Assembly: GCA_965153455.1 (NCBI GenBank)
Contig: OZ234497.1
Span: 2,170,001 to 2,234,000 of the forward strand
Direction: 5' to 3'
From: Sphagnum compactum
Lineage: Eukaryota > Bryophyta > Sphagnopsida > Sphagnales
Length of the DNA: 64,000 nucleotides
How positions within the stretch are numbered: the stretch's first letter is position 1; each line of letters begins with the position of its first letter. This document shows, piece after piece, positions 21,327 through 31,802 of this stretch. Made by a program: the position numbers and the translations under genes. A model generated the notes under the pieces. The model was given only the letters and a program-made list of their open reading frames with translations, did not search any database and was not told the origin of the DNA.

Positions 21327-22988
21327 CTAACACTTGAACCCATAGTATTCTCCCTGATGGTTATGGAACATACTAGGAGAAAAACTGCCAGTGGCGGTGT
21401 CAAGCTCGTTGAAAGAGAATCTTCTGGGAGAGGGTCGAGAAACAAAAATGCTTTGCACTTTCTGCAGCACTGCCAGATTTCTAGATGTCAAACCTTCTGT
21501 GAATGCATCTAAGGCCAAACCAAGCTCATCATGTTTTTGAGGATAGTGTACAGCTTGCTGTACATCCTCCTGGCCATATGGATGCTTCAAAAACCTAGCC
21601 TTGTAATCCACCAACAGTTGGCAGATTATAGGAAATTGGGGACGGTCTACAGCATTTGTAGCCCAACATTTCTCAATCAGTGCAGAAAGGTAATCAGGAC
21701 AGTAGTCCACATCGGGTAACTGAGGCCTCACTCCGTCACGAATGCTCTCAAGAAGAGTTCGGAGTGGTTTGTCTTTGAATGGGACATCCCCAGTGAGGAC
21801 CTCAAAGCAAAGCATTGAGAAACTGTACACATCCGCAGATTTTGTGTACTTCTCTCTTTTTCCTTCCACTTCAAACACCTCCGGTGCCCTCCACCGGGTT
21901 GTACCCACCATCGGTGTGGTGTACCAAGAGTCGTACGGCTTCAGTTTTGACTCTCCAAAGTCTGTGAGTTTAACTTGCACATCTGGACCTTCCACAACAT
22001 TTAGAAGAACATTGTTCGCCTTCAGATCACGGTGCATCACCCCATTCTCATGCAGGTAATTCATTGCCTCTGCAATCTGTAGCAATATGTCCATAGCTAC
22101 CGGCAGTGGAAGAGGAGGTCGTTCACCAGCATTCTTCTTCTTTTCATTCAAGTATCTCCGTAGGTCCGTGCTCATGAGCTCCGAAACAATGACAGGCTGA
22201 CTTTCCTTGACTCCATAGCCTATGAATTGAGCCACATTTGGGTGTCGCAACTTGGAAAACAGACTTGCTTCTTTCTCAGCTGCCTCCTTGTTCATGCAGT
22301 TCGTTTTCCAAACCTTAGCAGCTGCCATCACTCCAAGGAAATTACACTTGTACACGGTTCCAAATGATCCATCTCCAAGACAATCCTTGTAAGAAAATTC
22401 AACATCAAGTGGAAAATCTATGGTGTATGGATGTTCATGATTGGAAATCTGCGCCTTCAGTTTTTCTGAAAGGCGTTTTGCAAGCTTTTCAAATTTTGAG
22501 GTAGAAGATATACTTCCTTTGTACTCTTTCATGCTCCGTATCAAGCTATCAATGTCTCTTCTAGAAGCGTCTTTGACGGCTGATTCCAGGGAAACCAAGT
22601 CAGGACGATACATGGTGTTTGTCGTCATCTCCACCAACACGTTGACACATGCAAGAAACTCTCTTAGGTGTAGAATGACCTTTTTGTCGAGCGATGCAGA
22701 ATCGGAGGACGTGATCACTGACATCCACCAATCCTTCTGGGTCCATTGTGTCACCAACAGTTGGCCACACGACATGATGCGCCTCAATTCCACAAGAGCT
22801 GTTTCGCAAGGAAGATCTATTGAACCATCCTCCCTGAATATATAGTTGTCAAGGTACGTGAGGGAGGCCACGTATTTATTTGTAAGGAGACTGCACAAAG
22901 ATTTGTTAAACTTGACCTTTCCTAATTGCAAACGTAAAGTCCTCACCACAGCTTGACATTCCTTGTACAGATCCGTCAGGGACGTCAT
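21327..22988 (-). CDS. Protein kinase with DUF1221/MLKL-like N-terminus, C-terminally truncated at an insertion edge
   Basis: From ATG 22988 the frame has 553 codons; an upstream in-frame ATG at 23084 would add 32 residues of unlikely sequence. Residues 1-190 are helical with 'LRRIMSCGQLLVTQWTQKDW' at 68-87, resembling the 'DWW' region of plant MLKL-type DUF1221 domains (inference). The kinase domain is 199-463: P-loop GDGSFG 205-210, K225, E240, HRD 319-321, DFG 343-345, APE 368-370, RPQF 449-452; all catalytic residues are present. After the domain, 'RRFSFNELDTATGSF' (522-536) looks like the lead-in to a second receptor-like kinase domain, but the frame ends 17 residues later. The last two codons and TAG (21327-21335) belong to the duplicated host unit, so the natural C-terminus is lost. 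Intact as an ORF, truncated as a gene. Confidence 0.8.
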   Translation of the reverse strand: MTSLTDLYKECQAVVRTLRLQLGKVKFNKSLCSLLTNKYVASLTYLDNYIFREDGSIDLPCETALVELRRIMSCGQLLVTQWTQKDWWMSVITSSDSASLDKKVILHLREFLACVNVLVEMTTNTMYRPDLVSLESAVKDASRRDIDSLIRSMKEYKGSISSTSKFEKLAKRLSEKLKAQISNHEHPYTIDFPLDVEFSYKDCLGDGSFGTVYKCNFLGVMAAAKVWKTNCMNKEAAEKEASLFSKLRHPNVAQFIGYGVKESQPVIVSELMSTDLRRYLNEKKKNAGERPPLPLPVAMDILLQIAEAMNYLHENGVMHRDLKANNVLLNVVEGPDVQVKLTDFGESKLKPYDSWYTTPMVGTTRWRAPEVFEVEGKREKYTKSADVYSFSMLCFEVLTGDVPFKDKPLRTLLESIRDGVRPQLPDVDYCPDYLSALIEKCWATNAVDRPQFPIICQLLVDYKARFLKHPYGQEDVQQAVHYPQKHDELGLALDAFTEGLTSRNLAVLQKVQSIFVSRPSPRRFSFNELDTATGSFSPSMFHNHQGEYYGFKC

Positions 22989-23775
22989 AGTGAAACAGAC
23001 CGTGAAAATGAACCGTGGCAAGAGAACGAAGACGTGAACTGGATCAAGAACACAACAGCTCGAGCACAGACGATCGATATGCAAAGGATTTAGAATAACA
23101 CGGTTCTACCGTATGTTGATCATCCACACCAAGCCGCAAACGATCTATGTGACCTGACCCGTCCCAGCCAAAACTCGGGACCCGCGGGCTGATCTGTGGA
23201 CTGTCGACAGAGAAACCTTTGACCCAAACTGTTTGCCAAACCCTATCAAACATACCCAAACACGATTCGACTGTCGCATGTTGATGATGTCGGAGATTTC
23301 TTCATTCCAATCCCCGCTACTAGTGCACAAGGTATACGATCCCCAAGGGAAGACGAACAGATCTCTCTTCTACACAAGCACTAGAGCAAATCGAAACTTG
23401 CTAGCTACTGCTGTTATGAGGGGTTCCACCAATTATGACTGCTACTGTGAAGCTTCCAACAAGAAAAAATTCTGAACTGCCTCTTCTCTTGTCCAGCGCA
23501 CATACACATGTGGATCACACACATCTACTGTGCGTTGCTGCGAGAACGAACTTATCCGCGTGAGCCGCGTAGTGAACATAATTTCAATCCGCTCTTCGTT
23601 TTCAACTCGCTTACCGACTGTTGCTGGAGGCAGCGACCCAGTGTTTTCGGTTTTTTGCAATTTCTGTTATTTTCTTTAAAAGAGTAGCGTAAGTGGCTAT
23701 CGTCCGCAACAAGGCTGACCCGAAAATGACTATCAACAGTGACAAGATGGAGAAAAAACTTATCCATAAGAATTT
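22989..23775 (-). promoter_or_regulatory. Upstream region of the truncated kinase, GC-richer
   Basis: About 800 bp upstream of the kinase ATG is clearly richer in G and C than its surroundings and lacks a convincing coding frame, as expected for a plant 5' UTR and promoter. I cannot place a TATA box or transcription start with confidence. Confidence 0.3.
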
Positions 23776-23813
23776 ATTAATGAGTCTTTTTTATAAAAAA
23801 ACCCACCAAATAT

Positions 23814-23972
23814 GAAGAAAACGTAACGACCTGCCAAGAAATTTCAGTGCATCTGGACGACAATTCCAAAAGGGTATCATAAATAGCATGAAACTTTTCG
23901 AACGAAATTACCCACGACTGAAGTGTCCTCCAAGTACACTGAAATTTCTTGGTAGGTCGGTACATTTTCTTC
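23814..23972. repeat. Foldback hairpin with 48-nt arms
   Basis: Bases 23814-23861 pair with 23925-23972. The most conserved part is 'ctgccaagaaatttcagtg' facing 'cactgaaatttcttggtag'. Roughly 40 of 48 positions match by eye, and the loop is about 63 nt. Size and imperfect pairing suit a miRNA/siRNA precursor or a MITE remnant. No target-site duplication was recognised, so the type is left open. Confidence 0.6.
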
Positions 23973-23975
23973 AGG

Positions 23976-26900
23976 CTTGGCAGCTTTTTTGGGGGCGGGG
24001 AATTTCTTTCTGAAATGTTCCTCTCATCCTTGCTTTTTTTCAAGTTTCTCTTTAATTTTATTCATTTTTCTTCTTAGTTCAGTTAAATTATTACACAAAC
24101 TTAGGTTCGGGTTACAAGCACAAAATTATATTTCACATATTACTTTGATTTTCATTACAAATATTTCAAACATTCAAAATGTAAATTAGTTCAACTACAA
24201 CATATTAAGAAATTGAAGGCCAAAAACGAATAAAAAATGGAAACCAGAATATGAACTCCCAAATGGAAGCTGCAAAATAAAAAATGAATGAAATTATAAA
24301 AAATTGGACAAATGCAAACAATTCAATTCAAATTGATTGAAAGTTCAAAAGCAACAGACATTTTAAGACTATAAAAAACAAACTATGTTCATATTAGAAA
24401 AATTTATACATTAACTTATCAAAAATCAAGGCGAATCAAATGTATCAGAATGCATGTTTCAAGTTTTAAATGAATGCAAATTAACCTACTCTCAAAAGAA
24501 TTAATTCAAGGGGTTGCAAGTTATGAAGAAGACTAGCAACAACTATCGAATCAGAAATTGTGAGAGTAATGTTGCAATTGGTAAGGTTTAAAAACTGATG
24601 ATCACTTACAAAGGTATCAATTGATGTGCCTCTATCATATCTATTCATTACATGTTTTTGAAATGTTGATGCCTCTACAAAATTCTAGAAATCTATGTCC
24701 TCCTCATGACATAAAAAACTAGGAGACGTTTCTGACCCAATAATTGTAGAAACGGATTCCACGCTCTACAAACTTGGAGCAATGTTTTCCTTATTGGACA
24801 CCAAAGGAGCCAAAACAAGCAGACACACATCACTAGCCTACAATTGGAAAGATAATAAGACAATTAGTTAGAACCAAAAGGGAAGGACCTCATAAGGAAG
24901 TAACAAAAAAAAGAAACCAAAAAATTAAATAGAAGACAACAATTGAAAAGTAAAGTAGCAAATTGAGATACATGAAGCTTATATAAGCTTCGTGCTCTTG
25001 AACAAGAACTTCTTCAATAAACAAAATGTCATCTCCATTCAGCTCACTAGATATAATGTGTTGCATAATGTGACTTTGGATTCCCTTATCTGTCTGATCA
25101 TACTTACAAAATGAAAAGAATAAATCTACATCAAGAATGCGGAAAAAAAAATGTCCAAAAATCCAAACTTGAAAAAAAAATAACACAAAAGTTCAAAACG
25201 TGTACTCCGCATATGATTTAAGATCACTATGCCTAGAACTTTCATGTCATACTCAATGGGAACAAGTGCATCTGCCATTGGACATATGGTATACCTCTAC
25301 CAGTCTTATTTGTAACTTACCTTTCAAAGAAGGCAAGTCATTTGTCAACCGTTTACTCAACAAATGTAAGGTATTTTTACCCACTGAAATCTTCATATAC
25401 CAAAGTTGATCCTTCCCCATCAAGTATTTGATCTTTGCAGTGAGAAAAAGTGGATGCGATAAGGAGTTACTAAAGATAGATCGATGTAAAATCAATGCCT
25501 TATATGTTTTGATGACATCGGCAATGTAATAGTTCATAGTTGAACGATGATGTTCCAAAGCATAGTGGTCAACACTGAACTTCCAATCTTTTAGTTGACC
25601 TTGTTGATACTTGCAAAGAAAAAGCAAAGAAAAGATCCAAGCAAAGAAACACAAAAACCACATACAAGAAAGAAAATAAGCCAAAAAATAGGGAAAAAAA
25701 CATTAAAAAACAATACATTAGAAAAGGACCAAACTTATCTTCATGCAATGTAAAATCAGCATCTTCAACTCTCCGTAACTCAATTGCACCACAAATCACA
25801 AAATTTTGAATGCAAAAGTACCCAAAACCAAGGTTGAAACCTTAAGCTGTCAGCAATTAACATTTTTCTTAACTTAACATGAGTTGTTTTTCTGTCAATG
25901 GAAGGACATCAAACTATGTACCCCCCTGCCAAGGCCCACCACAACAAATAAATTGATCATTTCATTCGTCACTACCTTCATTTTCTCAAACACATCATCA
26001 GTTATAATGTTGAACTTTGGTCCGGACACACCAGTTTCGATTGCATGTGCAGAGCTTTTCTAGACTCAGGATGACTCTACCGAAAGCACGAAATAACGTT
26101 GTAATATTGCACAACAATAACAACAACAACAAAATTCATTCACAACACATGCCCAAAAAAAGCACATACACAAAAAAATAATGACAAAATAAAAGCCAAA
26201 AACAAACACAAATTGTACAACCTCGTTGAAGGATACAGGTCTGTATTATTTCTTGCCACCTATAGCATGAATTCTGAAAGATAGTCAATCAACTACTTGA
26301 ACTTCAACATGTGTAAATCTGAAATTGATATAAAAACATCAAGCTTTCCATAAAAATGCTAAGTGTCAAAAGCATTCACGCCCAAATTTCTATATCGACA
26401 CTACGTGTTGACCACTAGCTTAACCATTTTCAAGTTCCCAAGGATTCAAGTCCTTGGATTGCGAATTGCTTGAATCATCTTATCACGATCTAATTCTAAA
26501 TTGGCTTCCTTTTCCACATCTTTGTTGTACTAACAAGGGTCAAAAAAACCTTTTGAAACAAGAGAATTAAACAACCTGGATGCATAACTGACTTTAGAAG
26601 TTTTTTCTTCTTTAAGTGCACTAGAATCAACTTCAACCCCTACCCTACCTTATTAATGGCAACATCATCGACATTGGTGAATAACCGTTCAACAAATTCC
26701 ATTGACCAGGAATAAAATCAAGCACACAGACACCAAAAAACCTTTATCTAACCACTAAATCCTAACCGAAAAAAAATGTAGTTAGTAATTTGCAACACCA
26801 CTCATAACCAAATCCAAAACAAACAAAAAAAGTAGATATCAAAACTTTATCCTTTAACAAGAAAGAATATCAAGCATATAGTTCTCAAGAAACCTTGATT

Positions 26901-28289
26901 TGCAGATTGGATCCAACAACAAACAAATAAATTTCTAATGCACAACATCGAATTTTCAACCATAAAATGACCTCTTCATCATATCCATGCCTCATTCCTT
27001 TTTATTATTTCCTTGCTTTAGCAGATGAAGAGAGAACTTGCGTAGCAGAATTAAAAGAGTTTCAATTCACCTACACTGCATGCTACTCGGCCGTGACACA
27101 TCCGATAAAACCAATGGTTTTGAATAGAAACATAGAACCTGTCTCCCTCGATCAGCCCTCCCCTTGAAGACCTCCAAGTCGGCTTCTTATTCAGCAGCAC
27201 AAGAGTTCACCGCCACACATCAGCAACTCAGCAGAGGGATAAGCTTCACGCATCCTCGACGAAACGCCGCGCTCAGAGCTTGCCAAACACCAAACACATC
27301 TGCAAAACAGAAGTATCAAACACAGCACATGTACTCAATATAACACATATCTTCACCTTCTCTTCGCACCCCGGTTCCATCAGCCAAAGGAAGCTACTAC
27401 CAACCTGAGAAAGACGACAATGCTGCTTTTGGGACAACTACCTTACCGCCCTCCTGGAGAAACCTGACCTAACAATCAGGTAACCCTAAGACCTAACTCG
27501 TTCAAACGATGGGATCAGGTAGACCTTCTCACACGGTTCTCCTTTCTTGTCAAACTTCCTGTCCAGTGCCCATACCGACGTGAACGGAACAGACACGGAA
27601 CCCATTTTAGGGTTTTTCCTATTTAAGTACAATTTTAGGGTTTTTTCTACGTGGGAGAGGCGGCCCTGAAACTGGTTACATTCTGAAACAGGCCTAGAAA
27701 ATCCCATTCCTGGGCCTATTCAATAGTACTTTACTCTAAGGTTGGTTTTGTCATTAGTTAATCTTTACAATAGTGAAACTATTTTTTTGTGAAAAATATG
27801 AAGTTGAGGTGTTAAAACCTATCATAATTATAGTAGGATAAAATCCGAATATATTTACTCCTCATATAAGGATATCCTACTAGATCATGAAGAAATAATA
27901 ATTTCAAGATTATAAAAATAATTTGTTGCTGTGGAAACTGACCTTACACTACAATATGTTTAGAGGCAGTGACCCCTTGTCTTTTCTTTTTCCAATTTCT
28001 TTTTCTGTAGCTTGAGTGACGATTAAATCAAAATAGGCTACCTGTTACTAATGAAAAAATGGGGGGAAATTTTTGAGTTCATTGAATAGCAATTCAAACA
28101 TCCTTTTCTAATGAAAAAAGTGCAAAATATTGAAAATTTGCAATAAGAAAACCAGAAGAACAATGATTTTTGGCACCCTTTTTTATTTTCAATTCACAAA
28201 ACAATGCAAAATTTTGCATGAAAAAAATAATCATTCTAACCAATGTTGCATTTGTGTAGTTTTGGTATATGGATTAATATTGATCTTTT
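23976..28289. other. Interior of the inserted block, no assigned gene
   Basis: AT-rich. Minus-strand frames at 24972-25102, 25321-25609 and 25730-25778 have neat GT-AG borders with U-rich acceptors, but the exon phases do not join (stop codons arise at each junction), and no domain is recognised. The section 27200-27700 is GC-richer and carries two telo-box elements. It may hold the remains of a minus-strand host gene. Confidence 0.35.
27603..27643 (-). promoter_or_regulatory. Pair of telo-box promoter elements
   Basis: The plant telo-box AAACCCTAA occurs twice on the minus strand, at 27607-27615 and 27635-27643, 28 bp apart, with an A/T-rich 'acttaaatagg' between. Telo-boxes are typical of promoters and 5' UTRs of plant translation and cell-cycle genes. 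An ATG at 27605-27603 follows immediately and opens only 39 codons. A gene reading leftward is suggested but not identified. Confidence 0.35.
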
Positions 28290-29209
28290 ACTGAAGTTTC
28301 CAAGTGGCTGAATTCTTTCCACAAAGCTATTTTTCCTACAGTCAATGACCTTGGGTTGTCGAAACTCAGAAAGGTAGATGTTCCTTGTGTTAGTTCGGAG
28401 ATGGTCAATGACTCTACAGGAGTAGTGGACATAATAAAACAACTTAATATTTCAAGATCAGAAGTTGATAAAGCTTCTCCACAACTCCAGTTATAGTCTT
28501 TTGATTTCTCAACTCTATACACTAAAATAGACCGAATGGATCTGGCACTGCTTCGAACTTTAGGTTTTTGTGCTGAAAAATAAAGAAGACATCAATTTTT
28601 TTCAAAATCTTTGTAGCTTTCAAGTTGCAGAGGCTTCAGATTTGATCTCTAGGTTGGATTTCTTGCTACATAATTTTCTTCTTTGTTTTGGTCATTGTAC
28701 TTATAGACAATCTAGTACGAGTTATCCCCGTGGGCACTAATTCTGCAATCTATTTGGCTAATTTCTATCTCTTTTCTTATGAGGTTGATTTCCTAAAGTG
28801 TCTCTTTAAGAATAACGCATGTCGTGCTGTGCTTCATAGATTGTACCTTGTTTGTAGGATTGTGGATGATCTTTTTCTTGCTGATTTTCCAGACTTCGAG
28901 AATTTTATGTACTTACACCAAGACTCTTTTGATGGTGGCATATACCCAAAATATCTTCTGAGTTGAAGTATACTTCTAAAAGCTTCTCTCGTAACTTCTT
29001 GGATCTAACTATGAAACAAAGGTCTATCCTGTGATATCTTTCACAAATGTTGTCAACCAGACTATGCAACTGTTGAAATGAGTTTCATGCCTTGTCCATT
29101 CCAATATCTCAATTACTGCTAAGTGGGGAGTTATCAATAGTCAATTTTACAGGTTTCTGAGGCTTTGTGGTTGTAAACAGTTCTTTGTCTCTCAGATGGT
29201 CAGTCTTAT
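28290..29209 (+). pseudogene. Penelope-like element reverse transcriptase remnant
   Basis: Three pieces in three frames follow the order of a Penelope-like RT. 'FDFSTLYTKIDRMDL' is at about 28498-28542. 'VGTNSAIYLANFYLFSYE' (28730-28783) is followed by 'CRIVDDLF' with the catalytic VDD at 28862-28870, in place of the usual YxDD. 'AKWGVINSQFYRFLRL' follows at about 29118-29165. Two frameshifts and a stop just before the first motif show it is dead. The similarity ends at 29209, the edge of the inserted block. No GIY-YIG endonuclease or terminal repeats were seen. The GTN...LA.FY.FSYE and INSQFYR motifs distinguish it from LINE and LTR RTs. Confidence 0.75.
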
Positions 29210-29774
29210 CCTCAGGAAGCCACAGAAACAACCAAACAAGGGGAGACAAAAAACAAACAAAAAGCCAAAACACACACCGGTATGAACAAAAGTGCCAGTC
29301 TCACACCTGTTCAGGGACCATCAACAGTAGTATGTATGATAGTGACTTAACTATCACAACTTCCCCACTGACTTCATCAGCTCCCTACGGTGGGTAAAGG
29401 CCGGTGACAAGCACCATCCTACGAACTGAGTTTCTGCTGCAATTCCAAAAGCAACGGGAAGACTCAGCCATACTACTGGCTAGCAACAGACCCCGCGACA
29501 AAGACCAGACAAAGAAACAAAGAAAGAAAGGGAAAAGAACAGGGAAAGACTAAGAACAACAGCTTTGCTTATGAAAGACTACTCACAACACTACTCAATT
29601 CCCACAGAGATACAGTGTATTAAGGATATAAACTCATGTAATGTCTGCATATTGTCAAGTTCAGTGAAGAGTTGGTTAACAACCAAAGAAACAAAAAACC
29701 GAACCCATGCTGGCCTCCCAACTTCAGAACCACCTTAGAAAATTGCATGACAATGCAATTGAAACATTTTCTAC
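29210..29774. other. Downstream flank of VARICOSE piece, unit 2
   Basis: Matches 8753-9322 of unit 1 with few differences. No gene is recognised. It begins exactly at the right edge of the inserted block. Confidence 0.7.
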
Positions 29775-31802
29775 TTAAGGTTCTCTGTTTTCTAAGGACC
29801 AGAAAGCAGTATCAAACATACACTGATTTGCTGGTGTTGTTTCAGATGGGGGCTTCCCATAATCGTCAACCATTTCCTTTACAGGAACTGTACCCAGCTT
29901 GGTCATATCCAATGCTGTGGTCCTCTCTGTCCCCGCACGTGAGACTTCTCGGTGGCCAACCTCAACCGGGCTCCCAAATGCTGATAAAGCAGTCATGCTG
30001 CGGGGTGGAACACTCACACTCGGACCAGTCAGGACAGTTGCTGATGTACTCCCCAGCTCCAGGATATCTCCTGGCCCCTTCTCATTAGCTGAGATTTGAG
30101 CAGTATCATGTGTCTGGGGCAACGCTGGGACTTTCTCCAGCGTTGATGGAGGCTCTGAGCTATATTCTTCATTGGGAGGAGGCAGGCACTGTGACACATC
30201 TAGGATGTACTGCCGTATGGTTTGTTTTTGCAGACAGTACACTTGCACAAAACCCTCTTTCTCTTCTGCAACTGTAAAGCTAAGAATGGAGTCTCTAACC
30301 GAAAACTCTGCAAAATAGTTCATTCTCGCAGGAACTGCACCAACTCCAAACTCAAAATGCACTGCATAGATAGCATTCCTCTTTGCATTTGCCAACAAAA
30401 TGAGGCTCGCCTGAGGTGCTACTGCAAAGTTGGTTGAAGAAGGCATTCTCAAGTTTGCCTTCCGCAGACGAGCTCTGGAATTCCAGGGTCTGAATGCAAT
30501 GCCACATTCCTGTATTGAGTTTTGACAGCGATTCTTCTCGGCTACCAGTTGACGCCCACAGCTTTAGCACCCTATTAAGGGGACCCTGCGAAAATTATGC
30601 AATATAAATTTCAGTCTGCCTATTCAAGCAAAACATCACAACCTCCCCGAAAGGCCTTTGCTTATCTGCTAACTTGTTTGTTTCAAATTCTCAGCCAGTT
30701 TCTGCTGTGAACCACATGCAGGGCAAAGAAAAGTGCAACAGCAGAAATAGAATCTGTACCGCAGTAAGGATGGTGTGATCATCAGGGCGATCTGGTGCAG
30801 ACAAAAAGGCAACCGCACTCACAGCCTCTCCATCATGTGGTAGATTTTTTGACAATGGTCTCCTTGTTTTGTCCTCCCAGATCCTCATCTGATCAAAAAA
30901 ATCACCCAAGAGCACAAACAAGAACAAAATTTCAGATCATACCTTAGATGTTGATACCTTCTTGACAATGACGAGGAAAAGTGGCAGATTCCTTGATCAC
31001 CCAATCTAGCCTGTCAATCTGTCTCATGGAGAAAACATTAAGAAAAAAGGGCAAGAAATGGTCAAGAAAAAATGGAGAGAGCTTGACTCACGGTGCCATC
31101 CTGGGAGGCTGATGCCACATGAGAGGAAACAAATGAAGGAACTGCCAGGTCAGTGACTTCTTCCTCATGAGCCCCAACCACCTGGACACCTTCTAGTGGG
31201 CTCTCCACCTCACAAACTATTGGTCGGCTTGCATCGAAGCCCCCTGGAAGTGCTTTCTGCTGCACCTTCCCTATATCAATTGTCAACACAAACTTGCCAA
31301 TTGCCACCACCAGAACATCCTGCACACATAGCACACTTGAGGGCTATCTCCTCAGATCCACATTTCAAATATGTCTGCATCCTTCATATCTACTCAACAG
31401 TAATCGCTTCACTGATCAAGGAAAGCCATCAACCCACATTCCCTGAACAATTCTCTCATGATTGGATCAGTCACTACAGCCAAGGTGTTCATAGGAAAAA
31501 CTAGGAAATGGACTTCCAAAGCATCCATTCTGCACAAGGGAGGACTTATTCCACCCCCTTGATGCAGACATGTAAATAACATGCATACCCCTTGCAATGA
31601 TGACCGATTGCTCAATAATGAACTCCAAGGAGGAATAAAAGCTACCTGCATCTGTGAATGCCAGCACACACGGGGATGACAAGACTCCCAATCACCAACA
31701 ATTTTTATAGCCAGCAAAGTCTTGTCCGATATGATTCGTTTCCCATCCTTTGGTGGCCCCTCACTTATCTTCGAAACCAAAACACAACCATCTGCACTCG
31801 CA
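29775..31802 (-). pseudogene. VARICOSE/EDC4-like WD40 fragment, unit 2 (exons a-d, frameshift in exon d)
   Basis: Four exons with GT-AG borders: a 31646-31802 ('GDWESCHPRVCWHSQMQ'), b 31092-31319, c 30760-30888, d 29775-30585. Exon a begins with 'ASADGCVLVSKISEGP', the blade just before the 'HPRVCWH' signature of plant VARICOSE. All junctions are phase 0. Exon d has one extra A in a run at 30426-30428 compared with units 1 and 3, shifting the frame after 'AFFNQL'. Beyond the shift the alternative frame continues to the same end as unit 1. The fragment covers roughly the second half of the WD40 propeller only. A pseudogene piece, cut off from its natural downstream exons by duplication. Confidence 0.85.

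Larger units (their letters stand above)
21336..29209. other. 7.87-kb block inserted into unit 2, cutting genes at both edges
   Basis: Unit 1 reads straight through 8752/8753 where unit 2 has this block, with one base of ambiguity. The left edge truncates the kinase above and the right edge truncates a Penelope-like RT frame in mid-motif. No target-site duplication, terminal inverted repeat, or Helitron-type TC/CTRR end was found. The block therefore looks like a fragment joined by end-joining or rearrangement, not a self-contained transposon. An ancient deletion in the ancestor of unit 1 is the alternative, but truncated genes at both edges favour insertion. Confidence 0.75.

Noticed and set aside
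24972-25778. Three minus-strand exon-like frames with GT-AG borders inside the insert
   Set aside because: Joining 25730-25778 to 25321-25609, and that to 25102-24972, leaves phase remainders that create stops, and no protein family is recognised.
21336-29209. Helitron as explanation for the gene-capturing insert
   Set aside because: The edges do not show 5' TC, 3' CTRR with a hairpin, or insertion between A and T in either orientation.
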